A stretch of 38,797 nt of DNA from Bacteroidales bacterium (GCA_017445015.1 JAFSVL010000020.1:1-38797); one strand, 5' to 3'. Positions 8,975-17,660 are shown, counted from the first letter of the stretch. Translations and numbers: made by a program. Notes: generated from the sequence alone by a model not told the origin.

Positions 8975-9738
8975 CGCCGGCCGTTGTTGATGTAATACGA
9001 AAGGCCCACCGAAAGTTGCAGCAGGTCCACCATGAAATTGGCGGCCATTCCGCTGCTCCCGCCGCCCTGGACCTGGTTGTGTACCTGGTCGGAACGGGTG
9101 TAGCCGAATTCCAGCAGCCCGACGCGCAGATCCAGGGCCAGATGCTTCGTGATGTAGGCCATCACGCCGGTATTCACGCCGATGGTGGCGCTGAAGCCGG
9201 TGTCGAAACTTCCGCGCACATCTTCGCTGCGGGCATCCTGCACCTTGGTCTGGCTGCCGCCGACGGCTACTTCCGCATCGGCGAAGGCGGCGAAGCGTCC
9301 GCTGCGTCCCAGAGGCCGGTAATAGCGGAAGAATGCGGCGCCCAGATACTTCTGGCGGAGATAGGTGTAATTCTTCACGTCCAGCGAAATCTCACCGAAT
9401 CCGGCGGATGCGCTGTCCAGGCCCAGGTAGCCGCGCGAATACTTTGCGCGGAGGCCGATGCCCAGATTGTCCGCGAACATCCAGCAGACCTGCGGGCTGA
9501 CGTTGACGGCATGGGAGCGGGAGGTAATCCCGGAAACCACCATGAACTTGTAATTGTCCTGGGCGGAGGAAGTTACACCGAAGTTTCCGCCGATCATCCA
9601 ACTGCCCTTGGGGGCGATGATGGCCATCGGTCGGCTCTCGTCATACCCCCGGTCATACACCGGCCGCTGCGCCGCCGCCTTGCCTCCCAACACCAGGAAT
9701 AGTGCGATTATCAGCAGGGGAAGGCGGGACCTATTCAT
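8971..9738 (-). CDS. outer-membrane beta-barrel protein
   Basis: 255 aa. The frame extends upstream, but the ATG at 9738 is followed at once by a clear signal peptide (MNRSRLPLLIIALFLVLGGKAAAQ) and overlaps the previous stop by 8 bases, so this start is chosen. The mature part shows short amphipathic strands (GNFGV, WMFADNLGIGLRAKYSRG, LGAAFFRYY, FAAFADAEVAVG, LALDLRVGLLEFGYT) and ends in LSVGLSYYI, typical of an outer-membrane barrel. It forms a pair with the next gene. The pair lies between two PCMD lipoprotein genes in the same operon, which suggests that barrels and lipoproteins act together at the cell surface. Confidence 0.77.
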   Translation of the reverse strand: MNRSRLPLLIIALFLVLGGKAAAQRPVYDRGYDESRPMAIIAPKGSWMIGGNFGVTSSAQDNYKFMVVSGITSRSHAVNVSPQVCWMFADNLGIGLRAKYSRGYLGLDSASAGFGEISLDVKNYTYLRQKYLGAAFFRYYRPLGRSGRFAAFADAEVAVGGSQTKVQDARSEDVRGSFDTGFSATIGVNTGVMAYITKHLALDLRVGLLEFGYTRSDQVHNQVQGGGSSGMAANFMVDLLQLSVGLSYYINNGRR

Positions 9739-11530
9739 AGACGAACTCCATTTTGTCAATCCAGAGCTTCGCGCTGTCGCACCCCGTAAAGTAGTCACCG
9801 TACATCGACGAAGCGCAGGAAATGATAATGAACTGCGGTTTGGTGATGACGTCCTTCCAGTCGATGGGAATCGTGTACTGCTTCCAGCTGTTGTGCGAAT
9901 TGCTTGCATTGCCCGTCAGCACCAGTTCACCATAGGCGAGCGTGGACGGGTCCGTATTGTAATTGACAAAAGTGGAGGTATTGGTCGTATTGACCTGGAC
10001 GGGGGAGTCCTTGGTGCCGCCGTAGTTCTTCGGCGTCCAGACCCCGAGTGCGATCTGCACGCGGGCGCGGTCATAGTCATTGGTGGTCAGATGCTCTCCG
10101 GCGGGCTGCGTGTCTATGCGGTTGATTTTTCCGGTGGAATACTTGAGCCAGACGCGCAGGGCGGTAGGACGGGCGGTAAAAGGCCGTCCGAAATTGACGA
10201 TACCGCCCTTGGTTCCGACAAGTCCGCCGAAGGAGCCCGTAAAGAGGTTGCCGGCGGCAAACTTCACCACGGCCCAGGTGGACTGGAGCCGGGCGGACTG
10301 GTTGCCGTCGATCTTTTCGGAGGTATCCACGGCGGTAATGACATAGCCCATGTCTGCGGAACCGTCCACGCCGGTGGCACCGTTGCCGGATCCCCACCAG
10401 GGAGTGTGGCAGAGCGGATCGGACGCATTGGGATTATAGAACTCGGAGTACTTGCCGCTGGCCGATGTGGAGGTGTATTCAAAACTTCCGTTGGGGACCT
10501 CGGGCGCATCCTCGGTGGTAAACTCCATCGGGTCACCCTGCACCTCGCCGCCGGCCACGAGCCGGTAACTGTAATGCGTAGAGGGGGCAAGCCCCGTGAG
10601 GACCGCATCATAGGTCCCTTCGGACACCCGGTTGGCCGCTTTGCTCTGCCATGTGGTCCCGTCGGTACTGTACTCGAAGAAGATGGTGGAAGGATCATTG
10701 AACTCGCCCTCATCTACATCCGCGTGTACGGTGGCGTGGGCAGCCCAGATTTCATAATCGGCCGATGCGACGAGTCCCGTCGATACCGGCTCGAAGATAA
10801 TGATATCGTCGATGGGCTTGAGTTCCGTATCTACATAGATATTGAAGTCCACGTCGCCTTCGCGCACGGTGTACTTGATGGTCAGTTCATAGGCTTTTCC
10901 GGGCTCGATGCCGGAGATGACGCCTTCCTTGACTACGGGAGCGCCGGTCTTGGCCTTTTCGCCCTCGAAACGCCAGGTGAAGGACGGTTCGTCCAGGTCG
11001 CTGACGATGAAATAGCCCGGCGTCCCTTCATTCTCCGCGGTATAGGTCAGCGTATGGTCCGCATCGGGTCCGATGCTGAGCGAATAGCCTGCCTTGAGGT
11101 TGGCGGGAACGTTGTTTTTGAAAATGACCTTCGTTACGGCGCAGTTCACACCCGCTTCGACGACGACATGCGTATCCTTGCCGCCGCTGATTTCAAAGGT
11201 CTGCGAGCCCTTGTAACTGATTTGCTCGAAATTGGCCCGGCGCGGTGCATCGAGCGCCGCTTCACCGGCGAGGACATCCACACGGTAGCTGTTGGCGGGA
11301 AGGAAGATCTTCTCGGGCATGGCGCCATAGCGGTATTCCTTCACCAGGCCGGAATAATCGGCGTAGTAGATACGTACCAGCGCCGACGAAAGCAGTTCCG
11401 TATCGCTCATCGCCGCCTTGGAGCCGCCTTCGAATTGCACGCCGACATACAGGAAACCCGGTTCCTGCTCTACGGTTTTGCAGCCGGCAGCGAGCAATGC
11501 TGCAAAGAGTATGATGGCAAATCTTTTCAT
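9731..11530 (-). CDS. DUF4493 + PCMD surface lipoprotein
   Basis: 599 aa with lipoprotein signal MKRFAIILFAALLAAGC (lipid-bearing Cys17). Domains in order: DUF4493 beta-sandwich (about 25-250, with the IFLPANSYRVDVLAGE motif), a fibronectin III-like segment (about 255-355, ending GLAPSTHYSYRLVAGG), and a C-terminal PCMD domain (about 360-599, starting VPNGSFEYT and ending KLWIDKMEFVYE). It starts one base inside the stop of the upstream gene (TAATG). PCMD modules are expected to bind or process glycans at the cell surface, but no activity is proven. It is the closest relative of the last gene in this operon, at 6526-8259. Confidence 0.85.
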   Translation of the reverse strand: MKRFAIILFAALLAAGCKTVEQEPGFLYVGVQFEGGSKAAMSDTELLSSALVRIYYADYSGLVKEYRYGAMPEKIFLPANSYRVDVLAGEAALDAPRRANFEQISYKGSQTFEISGGKDTHVVVEAGVNCAVTKVIFKNNVPANLKAGYSLSIGPDADHTLTYTAENEGTPGYFIVSDLDEPSFTWRFEGEKAKTGAPVVKEGVISGIEPGKAYELTIKYTVREGDVDFNIYVDTELKPIDDIIIFEPVSTGLVASADYEIWAAHATVHADVDEGEFNDPSTIFFEYSTDGTTWQSKAANRVSEGTYDAVLTGLAPSTHYSYRLVAGGEVQGDPMEFTTEDAPEVPNGSFEYTSTSASGKYSEFYNPNASDPLCHTPWWGSGNGATGVDGSADMGYVITAVDTSEKIDGNQSARLQSTWAVVKFAAGNLFTGSFGGLVGTKGGIVNFGRPFTARPTALRVWLKYSTGKINRIDTQPAGEHLTTNDYDRARVQIALGVWTPKNYGGTKDSPVQVNTTNTSTFVNYNTDPSTLAYGELVLTGNASNSHNSWKQYTIPIDWKDVITKPQFIIISCASSMYGDYFTGCDSAKLWIDKMEFVYE

Positions 11531-12783
11531 TATTGTACAATCATTGTGACAGCCACCTCATTGCGGCAGTTGTTGTTATCCGTAACTTTCATGGTAAAGG
11601 TATGTGAGCCGGTAAAGCCGAGGATCGGGCTTTGTGCGGCACTCAGGTCCAGATGTACTTCCGTCGCGCCCAGCAGATCCGCCCCGTGCGGGAAGGGAAC
11701 GACCTGGAAGATGATTTCGGAATCGGGAGAGGGGTTCACGAGGTCCAGTTCCGGACCGCCGGCCGCCTCGACGGCGCCCAGGAACGAGGAGTTCGTGGAC
11801 TGGATGACCACGCCGAGTTTCTTGATGCCGCCCGGCGCCATGATGATGAGGCGCAGGTCCATGGCCCCCTGAGAGAGGGGCGGAACGACGATATTCGAAA
11901 AATCGCTGTACATCGTGCAGTCCGGCTCGAAGAGGAGGCGGATGTCGCCGTCGCCCTTGGGCGCGTCGGGATCTTCTCCGATGATATCCAGCTGGGGAGC
12001 CGCGATGTAGGCCTGCAGGTCTGCGTCTTCGATGTATCCGTTGACACTGATGTCGATGGTGGCGTCACCCTCGGCGTTCACCTTCTTGATGAACCGGATC
12101 TGCCGCAGTTCGCCGGCCTTGATGCCGCTGATGACCTTGGTCATCTTCTGGGTGCTGCCGTTGACTTTTCCGCTGAAGGAAACCACCATCGTCGTGGCAC
12201 CGCTCTGCAAGGAGAAGTAGCCGATGCGTTCCTCGCGGGCGATGTTTCCGCCATTGTAACTGAGGTTGTAGGTCAGGGGATAGCCGGAGGCAACCTCGAC
12301 GGTGGCTTTTCCGTCTCCGGTCATGATTTCCTTGAGGGCGTCGTCGTAATCGACGGTCGCCGCGCACTGGAGAATCTTGCAGGTGATTTCTCCCAGGTCG
12401 GTCTTTCCGCCCGCGACGATGCCGAATTCGTCCGTGGCCCCGTAAACGGGAGATTCGAATGCGGCGACTTGCAGGGTTCCGGAAATCACCTCCAGCGAGT
12501 AATTGCCCGCCGGGAGTTCGATGCCGTAACCGGATTCTTTCACTTCGGCATAGGTGACGCTTCTTACCACGTCGCCGTCGGCATTGTAAATGTTGATCCG
12601 GTAGTCCCCGGAAGCCTCGGTCACGCTTTTGGCGACGACTTCCACGTCCAGGGCGCTGCGGATGCTAAAGTGTTCGAAGGAAAGGATTCCGGTGGTGACG
12701 TTTTCGTGGCGCCGGAAATCTTCGTTGCAGGAAACGGCCATGCACAGGGCCGCGGCTGCGAGTATCATGCGTGTCGTTTTCAT
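11530..12783 (-). CDS. DUF4493 surface lipoprotein
   Basis: 417 aa; signal MKTTRMILAAAALCMAVSC with Cys19 as lipidation site. The DUF4493 part covers about residues 30-270 and has the family pattern of a strand, ELPAGNYSLEVISG, then AAFESPVYG and a charged turn. The C-terminal ~150 residues (from PQLDIIGEDPDAPKG) form another beta-rich module ending in TFTMKVTDNNNCRNEVAVTMIVQ, a PKD/Ig-like ending. It is coupled to both neighbours by one-base overlaps. Likely a surface-exposed structural or adhesive protein; ligand unknown. Confidence 0.82.
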   Translation of the reverse strand: MKTTRMILAAAALCMAVSCNEDFRRHENVTTGILSFEHFSIRSALDVEVVAKSVTEASGDYRINIYNADGDVVRSVTYAEVKESGYGIELPAGNYSLEVISGTLQVAAFESPVYGATDEFGIVAGGKTDLGEITCKILQCAATVDYDDALKEIMTGDGKATVEVASGYPLTYNLSYNGGNIAREERIGYFSLQSGATTMVVSFSGKVNGSTQKMTKVISGIKAGELRQIRFIKKVNAEGDATIDISVNGYIEDADLQAYIAAPQLDIIGEDPDAPKGDGDIRLLFEPDCTMYSDFSNIVVPPLSQGAMDLRLIIMAPGGIKKLGVVIQSTNSSFLGAVEAAGGPELDLVNPSPDSEIIFQVVPFPHGADLLGATEVHLDLSAAQSPILGFTGSHTFTMKVTDNNNCRNEVAVTMIVQ

Positions 12784-13493
12784 CAGTTCAGTTCCTCTTC
12801 CAGTGTGACGGTTTCGGTCTCGTTATTGAATTCGATGGTAAAGGCGGTGCCTTCCACGTTGCTCACTTCGAGTTTCACGGTATAAAGCGTGGCGGGGTTC
12901 AGCCCCGTGAATTCCTTGCTGAAAAGCACATTCTTCCCGCCGGTGGTGGTAAAGTTGCCTTCGAGCGTGAATTTGAAAGCGTCGATAAAGAGGCCTTCCC
13001 CCTCGGTCAGGGCGAATTTGCCCCCAAGACCCGTGGTGACGCTGAAACTGCTCCCGGAGAACACCTCTTTGAAGTAATCGCCCGTCTCCACCTTGACGAT
13101 GCAGTTGTTGAGCCGGGGTTCCACGCTCACATTCACGCTTTCGAACGCAATCACCACGAACTCCTTCAGCCCTTCGAAAACGGGTTTTGCAGGCCCTTCC
13201 TCTTCGGCGTTGCCGTAGGAGGCCTTGATTTCATATTCTCCGGCGGAGAACTTGGCGGCAGGGTCCCAGTCGGCGAATTTTCCGCTCCAGGCCACCGCGC
13301 CCGCATAATTGGTAAGCGTGAGGTCGAAGTCCGCGGCGGCGGGAAGGACGGTATAATCCGCCACATTTCCCTTCGACACGTCGGCGACGATGTCCTGGGG
13401 ACGGAGATTCAGCGCGATGCTGCCTTCTCCCGCGGGGATGCGCTGGCATCCGGCCGCGATCAGGACCGTAAGTGCGATCAGTGTTTTTTTCAT
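12783..13493 (-). CDS. short DUF4493 lipoprotein
   Basis: 236 aa; signal MKKTLIALTVLIAAGC with Cys16. Essentially a single DUF4493 domain: FDLTLTNYAGAVAWSGKF, FSAGEYEIKASYG and PVFEGLKEFVV are the expected strand and turn blocks. It overlaps the previous gene by four bases (ATGA) and the next by one. It is the smallest of three consecutive DUF4493-type lipoproteins, which may form an ordered fibre or layer as fimbrial subunits do in Bacteroidales. That role is inferred from gene order only. Confidence 0.82.
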   Translation of the reverse strand: MKKTLIALTVLIAAGCQRIPAGEGSIALNLRPQDIVADVSKGNVADYTVLPAAADFDLTLTNYAGAVAWSGKFADWDPAAKFSAGEYEIKASYGNAEEEGPAKPVFEGLKEFVVIAFESVNVSVEPRLNNCIVKVETGDYFKEVFSGSSFSVTTGLGGKFALTEGEGLFIDAFKFTLEGNFTTTGGKNVLFSKEFTGLNPATLYTVKLEVSNVEGTAFTIEFNNETETVTLEEELN

Positions 13494-15313
13494 GGTTCTA
13501 TCGTTACTTTAATATTGTCGAGATACAGCCAGCAGGTGGTGTTGGTGGTGCCGGCCTGGTGTTCTATTTCCGTCCGCCAGGAAATCCGGATCAGGGAGCC
13601 TGCGGGAACGTTGGAAAGGGTGTAATCCGTGTCGTTGGGCGTATTGTCCCAGCTTCCGGTATATTCCTTGGCGTAGAACGTGTTGTTCGTGCGGTCATAA
13701 ACGCCGTCCGTGTCCCCGCTCTTGTAGCCTTTGGTGCTGGTGACATAGCCGATGTAACAGTTCTGGCCGACGTTCCCGTCCAGGATGATGGGAATGCCTC
13801 CGAAGCGGTTGTTGGAACCATAACTGAATTCCACCTTGAGATTGCAGCTCTTCTTGATGGTTCCGGTCAGCGGGGCGGACTCCACGCGGGCGGGGTAGTC
13901 CGCGGAAGTCTCCCTGCGGCAGGCGATGCGGATGCACTTGCCCGCCGATGCGCCGATACGTCCTCCGGTCCAGCCGCCCAGGAAACTGTAGGCATCCTTG
14001 CTGCCGGCCGCCGAGGTCTTGTATTCATCATTCGAGGAGAAACTGCCTACGGTTGAGAAATCCTCGTCCAGCAGCGGCGGTACGTCCAGGTTGAGCGTGG
14101 TGGAATATTTGCCGCTCAGGTTCGGGATGTTTACCGTCTGTGCGGTCTGGACGTGCTCGGAGTCGAAGGTGATGCTGATGCTCTTGCCGCTCAGGGTGCG
14201 GAAGTTGCTTTCTTCTTCGTATTCCAGTTCCAGCACGGAGCCTGCGGGGATGTCCTTTCCCGAGTACCAGGTATAGACATTTCCTAAGTTGTCTCCCCAT
14301 TTGCAGCCGGAGGGAGCGGTGAGCGTGATGCTCTTCAGCTCTTCTCCCAACGGGTTGGAAGCCAGGTTGACATAGACTTTGCATCGGTTGACCAGGGCGT
14401 CCGGGGTAATCTGTACTGCGGTGGTATGGCCGGCCTGCATGTCGCGCCCGCCCAGCGGAATGTTCTTCAGGACGGCGATTTTGGTCTCCGTGTAGAGTTT
14501 TCCGCTGATTTCGTCCAGCTTGCTCCACTTGCGCGGGAAAATCGTGGCCATCGCATAACGGCGCCCGCCGGTGCCGGTCTTGGCAAGGGGGGAGGCGAGA
14601 TCCATCGTCAGGTAGTAACTGCCGTCCTGCAGCGTTCCTGCCTCATCCGGTAAGCTGAGGTCTTTCTCAAAGGTCCCGGTGACCGTCTGGGGGAAGAAGA
14701 GTTTGATGCGCTGCACGGTCTCTCCGTCCAGGAGGTCGGAGGGATCATGGATCCAGAATTTCAGCAGATGGAGCTGCTGCTCAAGGCGCAGCTTGACAAG
14801 GCCGTTTTCCGGACTTTCGTCAATGCTGCGGAGTGCGATTCCTTCTACCGGGGCGGCAATCATGATGCCTTGTCCCGTTCCATCCTGGATTTCGGGAAGG
14901 GTAAAGGAGGCCGAGGGCCACCGGCTGATTGCCGGCAGGGGAGAGGCCGCGGTGTAACTGTAGTAGGGGGCGTGCATCGGCTCGTCCAGTTCTGCTGTGA
15001 AGAGGGCGCGGTTGCCGCTCACGCCGTAAATCCGGAAGGGGACGGCGTCCAGTTCCAGTTCGTTCAGCGGGTTGACGGCCCAGAGGGCCAGCAGGTCGTC
15101 GTCGGACCACCAGACGCTTTTGCCGTCGCCGCCGATGAGGGTTTTGCTTTCCGCAATAGAAACATCATCCCCCGCGCCGGTGGCACAGAGGATGACATTG
15201 CGTTTGCCGTTGATGGCGGCGTTATTGTTGTTTTCGCCGGGCAATCCCGCGGGCTCCGTCCTTGTGCAGGACAGGGCCAGGATACCTGCCAGAATGACCG
15301 GAAGCACCTTCAC
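13490..15313 (-). CDS. fimbrillin-like lipoprotein with C-terminal jelly-roll module
   Basis: About 607 aa from the GTG at 15313, which gives a textbook lipoprotein signal (MKVLPVILAGILALSC, Cys16). The frame stays open upstream to an ATG at 15409, but those 32 codons are structured element B and would bury the signal, so the GTG is preferred. The N-terminal ~300 residues look fimbrillin-like (VWWSDDDLLALWA, YYSYTAASPLP, LHLLKFWIHDP). The middle is Ig-like and the C-terminal ~190 residues (LLDEDFSTVGSF to YLDNIKVTIEP) resemble a carbohydrate-binding jelly roll. The start codon and first codons lie inside a perfect 28-base helix arm of element B, so translation may be restrained by RNA structure. 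Confidence 0.78.
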   Translation of the reverse strand: MKVLPVILAGILALSCTRTEPAGLPGENNNNAAINGKRNVILCATGAGDDVSIAESKTLIGGDGKSVWWSDDDLLALWAVNPLNELELDAVPFRIYGVSGNRALFTAELDEPMHAPYYSYTAASPLPAISRWPSASFTLPEIQDGTGQGIMIAAPVEGIALRSIDESPENGLVKLRLEQQLHLLKFWIHDPSDLLDGETVQRIKLFFPQTVTGTFEKDLSLPDEAGTLQDGSYYLTMDLASPLAKTGTGGRRYAMATIFPRKWSKLDEISGKLYTETKIAVLKNIPLGGRDMQAGHTTAVQITPDALVNRCKVYVNLASNPLGEELKSITLTAPSGCKWGDNLGNVYTWYSGKDIPAGSVLELEYEEESNFRTLSGKSISITFDSEHVQTAQTVNIPNLSGKYSTTLNLDVPPLLDEDFSTVGSFSSNDEYKTSAAGSKDAYSFLGGWTGGRIGASAGKCIRIACRRETSADYPARVESAPLTGTIKKSCNLKVEFSYGSNNRFGGIPIILDGNVGQNCYIGYVTSTKGYKSGDTDGVYDRTNNTFYAKEYTGSWDNTPNDTDYTLSNVPAGSLIRISWRTEIEHQAGTTNTTCWLYLDNIKVTIEP

Positions 15314-15413
15314 CGCCCATGCCACCCTCGGCAATGTAAGCGGGAGGGGCCCAAAGCGGGCTTTGGGAGGGGTCGCGCATGCGACGGCGGTGAAGGTGCT
15401 TCCGGTCATTCTG
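15290..15413 (+). repeat. cloverleaf-like structured element, copy B (perfect 28-bp arms)
   Basis: 124 bases. Arms 15290-15317 and 15386-15413 are perfect inverted copies of 28 bases. Inside are ACCCTCG (15324-15330), linker CGGGAGGGG (15341-15349), hairpin CCCAAAGC-GG-GCTTTGGG (15350-15367), AGGG, and hairpin GTCGC-GCAT-GCGAC (15372-15385). The arms have the same length and related sequence to those of copy C, with changes on both sides that keep pairing. The left arm is also the first codons of the lipoprotein gene starting at 15313, so the right arm is an inverted copy of that gene start. Confidence 0.88.
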
Positions 15414-15467
15414 TTGTTGGAGTGGCGGGGTGTTTCAGAAATAGGGGTAAGTTAATTTCCTAATATG

Positions 15468-17363
15468 CTAATTGTAAACCGCATTTATATTGTAAATAGT
15501 AGCGTTTGGACCTGTTGCTCCTGCATAGGCTTTTATTTGTATTTTGTCACCGTTATTGATTGTCCCGGTCTTAGAAGTTGATTTATATACTGTTTTAGCC
15601 TTAATTAAGGAGGCTTCGCTATCTTGTCTAGCGCAAGTAATTGAACCTAAACTTACCGTGATTTGTATTTGTGCAAGCGAGGATTTAGCATATAATCTCA
15701 TATCAGCAGAGATCTTTCCTCCAATTCCTTCCGGACAATAAAAGCCTGTTTTTGTAGTTGCGAATGCGTTCAGCCCGGTAGATCTCATGTAAACCCCGTC
15801 ATTGTCAAATCTCACTTCACCGGTACCATTATCCTTAGTATCCCACATCGTGCTGGTTGGTACGGGGCAATAGAAAGGCAACCCGGTGACGTGCAGGTCG
15901 CGGCTGGCGTTGTTGATCACACCGTCGAAGGTGCAGCTGGCGCTGAGCGTGTGCTTGGCCCAGCTCTGGCCGGACTTGTTGGCAATGGAAGCGGAGTTGC
16001 CGGAAACGGAGACCGCGGCTCCGCCGTCGTAGCTGTATGAATACGACTTGCTGTATTTGCTGTCGTTCATCAGGTCCGCCGCGATGGTGACGCTGGTGCC
16101 CAGGCCGTAGATGCTGCTTCCGTCCAGCCCGTTGGCCGTAGATACATTCTTCGTGTATCCGTCGGCGCCCACGCCGTAATTATAAGAGGTATAGCCGCTG
16201 ACGCTTACGGAGAAGGCCGGGTTGACATTGTGGTTGACGGTGACGGGGGCGAGCGTCTTGCTGCGGCCGTCCTTCGTGGTGTAGGTCGCGCTCAGCGTGT
16301 AGTTCCCCTTCGGGAGGTACACATAACCGCCCGCGACGGAGCCCGTCCCGCTGTTGGAAGTGTAGTTGCGTACGGTCACATTGTCGCTGTTCTTCAAGGT
16401 GGCTGTCCAGCTGTCAATCATCCCCGCGAGTTCATCCGCGACGGGAATGCTCAGCGTGGCGGTGGAGCCGGTAAGGGTGCCGGAAGAGTAGGTGTGCGCA
16501 ATCGTTACGGTAGGGGTGACGTCCAGTTTCAGCCCCAGGGTGCCGATGTGATAGATCGCGCCCTGTGCGCCGGGGACAGTCTTGCTGCTGCTGGCGCTGT
16601 AGGTGGCGCCGCCCGCTGCGGTGACGGTAAAGGTGAATCCGCCGGCGTATTCCTTGGGCGCAATGACCGCGAAGTATTTCGCTCCTGCGGCAAGGGGCCC
16701 GTTCAGCGTGACGGAGGAACTACCGCTGACGGAATTGAGGCTGCCGTCCGCCGCGTTGAAAGAGATGCTGCCCGCGAGGTCGGTGCCGCTGTTGGCGGTG
16801 ATGGTAACGCTCTGGGCGCCCTCCACGTAGGAGGGCATGTTGAAGGAAATCAGCGTGCAGAGATTCTCGAATTCGAGTCCGTCGGCGCTTTCCTGCCCGG
16901 GGGTGCGGGTTCCTTTGGCAAGGCTGATGGCGGTCTTGTCCGCGAAACTGCCGGCAACCGCGCTCTGGCTGGCGCTTAGGGTGGTGCTGAGCACGCCGCC
17001 GCTCAGGGATGCTCCGCTATTGTAGGGATAGAGGGCCCAGTAAGCCGTGGCTTTGTCGTTTACCTCCCCAGTGAGGGAAATCCTGGTGGCGTCGGAAAGG
17101 ACGCTGCCGGTAAAGAGATGTCCGGCCGCGCCGGCGTTGTCGAAGACGGCCGCGTTGTCGCCCGCCGTCCAGTTCACGGCGGAACCGCTGAGGTCGGCAA
17201 GGGCGGTCTTGGAGCCTTCGTCTTCCGGCGTTGCGACGGGGAAAGCCGCGTCATTTATAGTAAAGGGAACGAGACCTTCGTGGCTCCCGATGGTTTCAAT
17301 CTGGGTCTGATTGCAGGCGGCTACGAGAAGAATTGCAGCCGGAATAAACATTGACTTTTTCAT
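15468..17363 (-). CDS. fimbrillin-like lipoprotein, first large gene of the operon
   Basis: 631 aa from the ATG at 17363; signal MKKSMFIPAAILLVAAC with Cys17. An earlier in-frame ATG at 17390 would overlap the small ORF and spoil the signal. The N-terminal ~280 residues are fimbrillin-like (VNWTAGDNAAVFDNAG, AYWALYPYN, LCTLISFNMPSY, YFAVIAPKEY). Repeated DUF4493/Ig-like segments follow (YLPKGNYTLSATY). The last ~130 residues (after VTGLPFYCPVP) form a separate module, and the DNA that codes for it is markedly AT-rich (about 37% GC in a 60-base count at 15481, against about 62% at 16201), so this end may be a recent domain replacement. The ATG is only 4 bases after the stop of the upstream small ORF, which implies translational coupling. 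Confidence 0.82.
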   Translation of the reverse strand: MKKSMFIPAAILLVAACNQTQIETIGSHEGLVPFTINDAAFPVATPEDEGSKTALADLSGSAVNWTAGDNAAVFDNAGAAGHLFTGSVLSDATRISLTGEVNDKATAYWALYPYNSGASLSGGVLSTTLSASQSAVAGSFADKTAISLAKGTRTPGQESADGLEFENLCTLISFNMPSYVEGAQSVTITANSGTDLAGSISFNAADGSLNSVSGSSSVTLNGPLAAGAKYFAVIAPKEYAGGFTFTVTAAGGATYSASSSKTVPGAQGAIYHIGTLGLKLDVTPTVTIAHTYSSGTLTGSTATLSIPVADELAGMIDSWTATLKNSDNVTVRNYTSNSGTGSVAGGYVYLPKGNYTLSATYTTKDGRSKTLAPVTVNHNVNPAFSVSVSGYTSYNYGVGADGYTKNVSTANGLDGSSIYGLGTSVTIAADLMNDSKYSKSYSYSYDGGAAVSVSGNSASIANKSGQSWAKHTLSASCTFDGVINNASRDLHVTGLPFYCPVPTSTMWDTKDNGTGEVRFDNDGVYMRSTGLNAFATTKTGFYCPEGIGGKISADMRLYAKSSLAQIQITVSLGSITCARQDSEASLIKAKTVYKSTSKTGTINNGDKIQIKAYAGATGPNATIYNINAVYN

Positions 17364-17367
17364 AAGG

Positions 17368-17514
17368 CTAGTACAATTCATCGTATTCATCCTCGTAATA
17401 ATCGTAACCGGTGGACTGGAACCCGTTCTGGGAGAACGGGCTGGCGCAGAAAATGGGGACCTGCTTCAGGATGTGCAGATCGCTCTCTGGTGCTGTGTAG
17501 TAATTTTTTTTCAT
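17368..17514 (-). CDS. 48-aa leader-like small ORF 1
   Basis: A short frame beginning MKKNYYTAPESDLHILKQ and ending in an acidic, tyrosine-rich tail (YDYYEDEYDELY). It is the first frame after the promoter at 17547-17576 and stops four bases before the next lipoprotein ATG. It aligns without gaps to small ORF 2 (25699-25854) over 23 residues, sharing N, Y, P, L and an ASP tripeptide, so it is a real coding unit. It has no signal peptide. An 8-bp perfect hairpin (17422-17429 with 17433-17440, loop GGG) lies in the codons right after ASP. Possible roles are a regulatory leader peptide, a co-translational partner or a modified peptide. The function is unknown. Confidence 0.75.
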   Translation of the reverse strand: MKKNYYTAPESDLHILKQVPIFCASPFSQNGFQSTGYDYYEDEYDELY

Positions 17515-17517
17515 AAT

Positions 17518-17547
17518 GCTGCCGTTTCTCGGCTTTAAAACGGCAGC
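17518..17547 (-). promoter_or_regulatory. inverted repeat at the transcription start of the surface operon
   Basis: Perfect 10-base arms (GCTGCCGTTT and AAACGGCAGC, 17518-17527 and 17538-17547) around a 10-base spacer. It begins at the edge of the -7 box and ends four bases before the small ORF 1 ATG, so it spans the expected transcription start. It could be a repressor operator or a 5'-end mRNA hairpin. Confidence 0.65.
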
Positions 17548-17576
17548 AAAGATAAACCTATATGTTTTATAGACAA
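17547..17576 (-). promoter_or_regulatory. Bacteroidetes-type promoter of the surface-protein operon
   Basis: Read on the minus strand: a TTG (-33) at 17576-17574, a 19-base AT-rich spacer, then TATCTTTG at 17554-17547, an exact match to the TAnnTTTG -7 consensus. It lies in the 146-base gap between the threonine aldolase stop and small ORF 1, which otherwise shows no gene. It should drive small ORF 1 and the following ~11 kb. Confidence 0.7.
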
Positions 17577-17660
17577 GGGGGCTGGTGGAGATATGAGACG
17601 ATTAGCTTTCTGTTGTTTCTTTTCTCGGCTTCAACGGGCTTGTGTATATCCACAAACTGG

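Noticed and set aside
9554-11872. A 772-codon open frame on the plus strand
   Set aside because: It lies antisense to two clear lipoprotein genes with signals and domains; long shadow frames are expected in GC-rich DNA. The same holds for the long frames at 22303-24423 (plus), 1718-3292 (minus) and 18717-19934 (plus).
15290-15413. Element B as an ordinary intrinsic terminator
   Set aside because: There is no U-tract after the arms in either direction, the interior is conserved between loci, and it overlaps the start of a gene that must be transcribed. Copy C alone could double as a terminator because its arms end in A/T runs.
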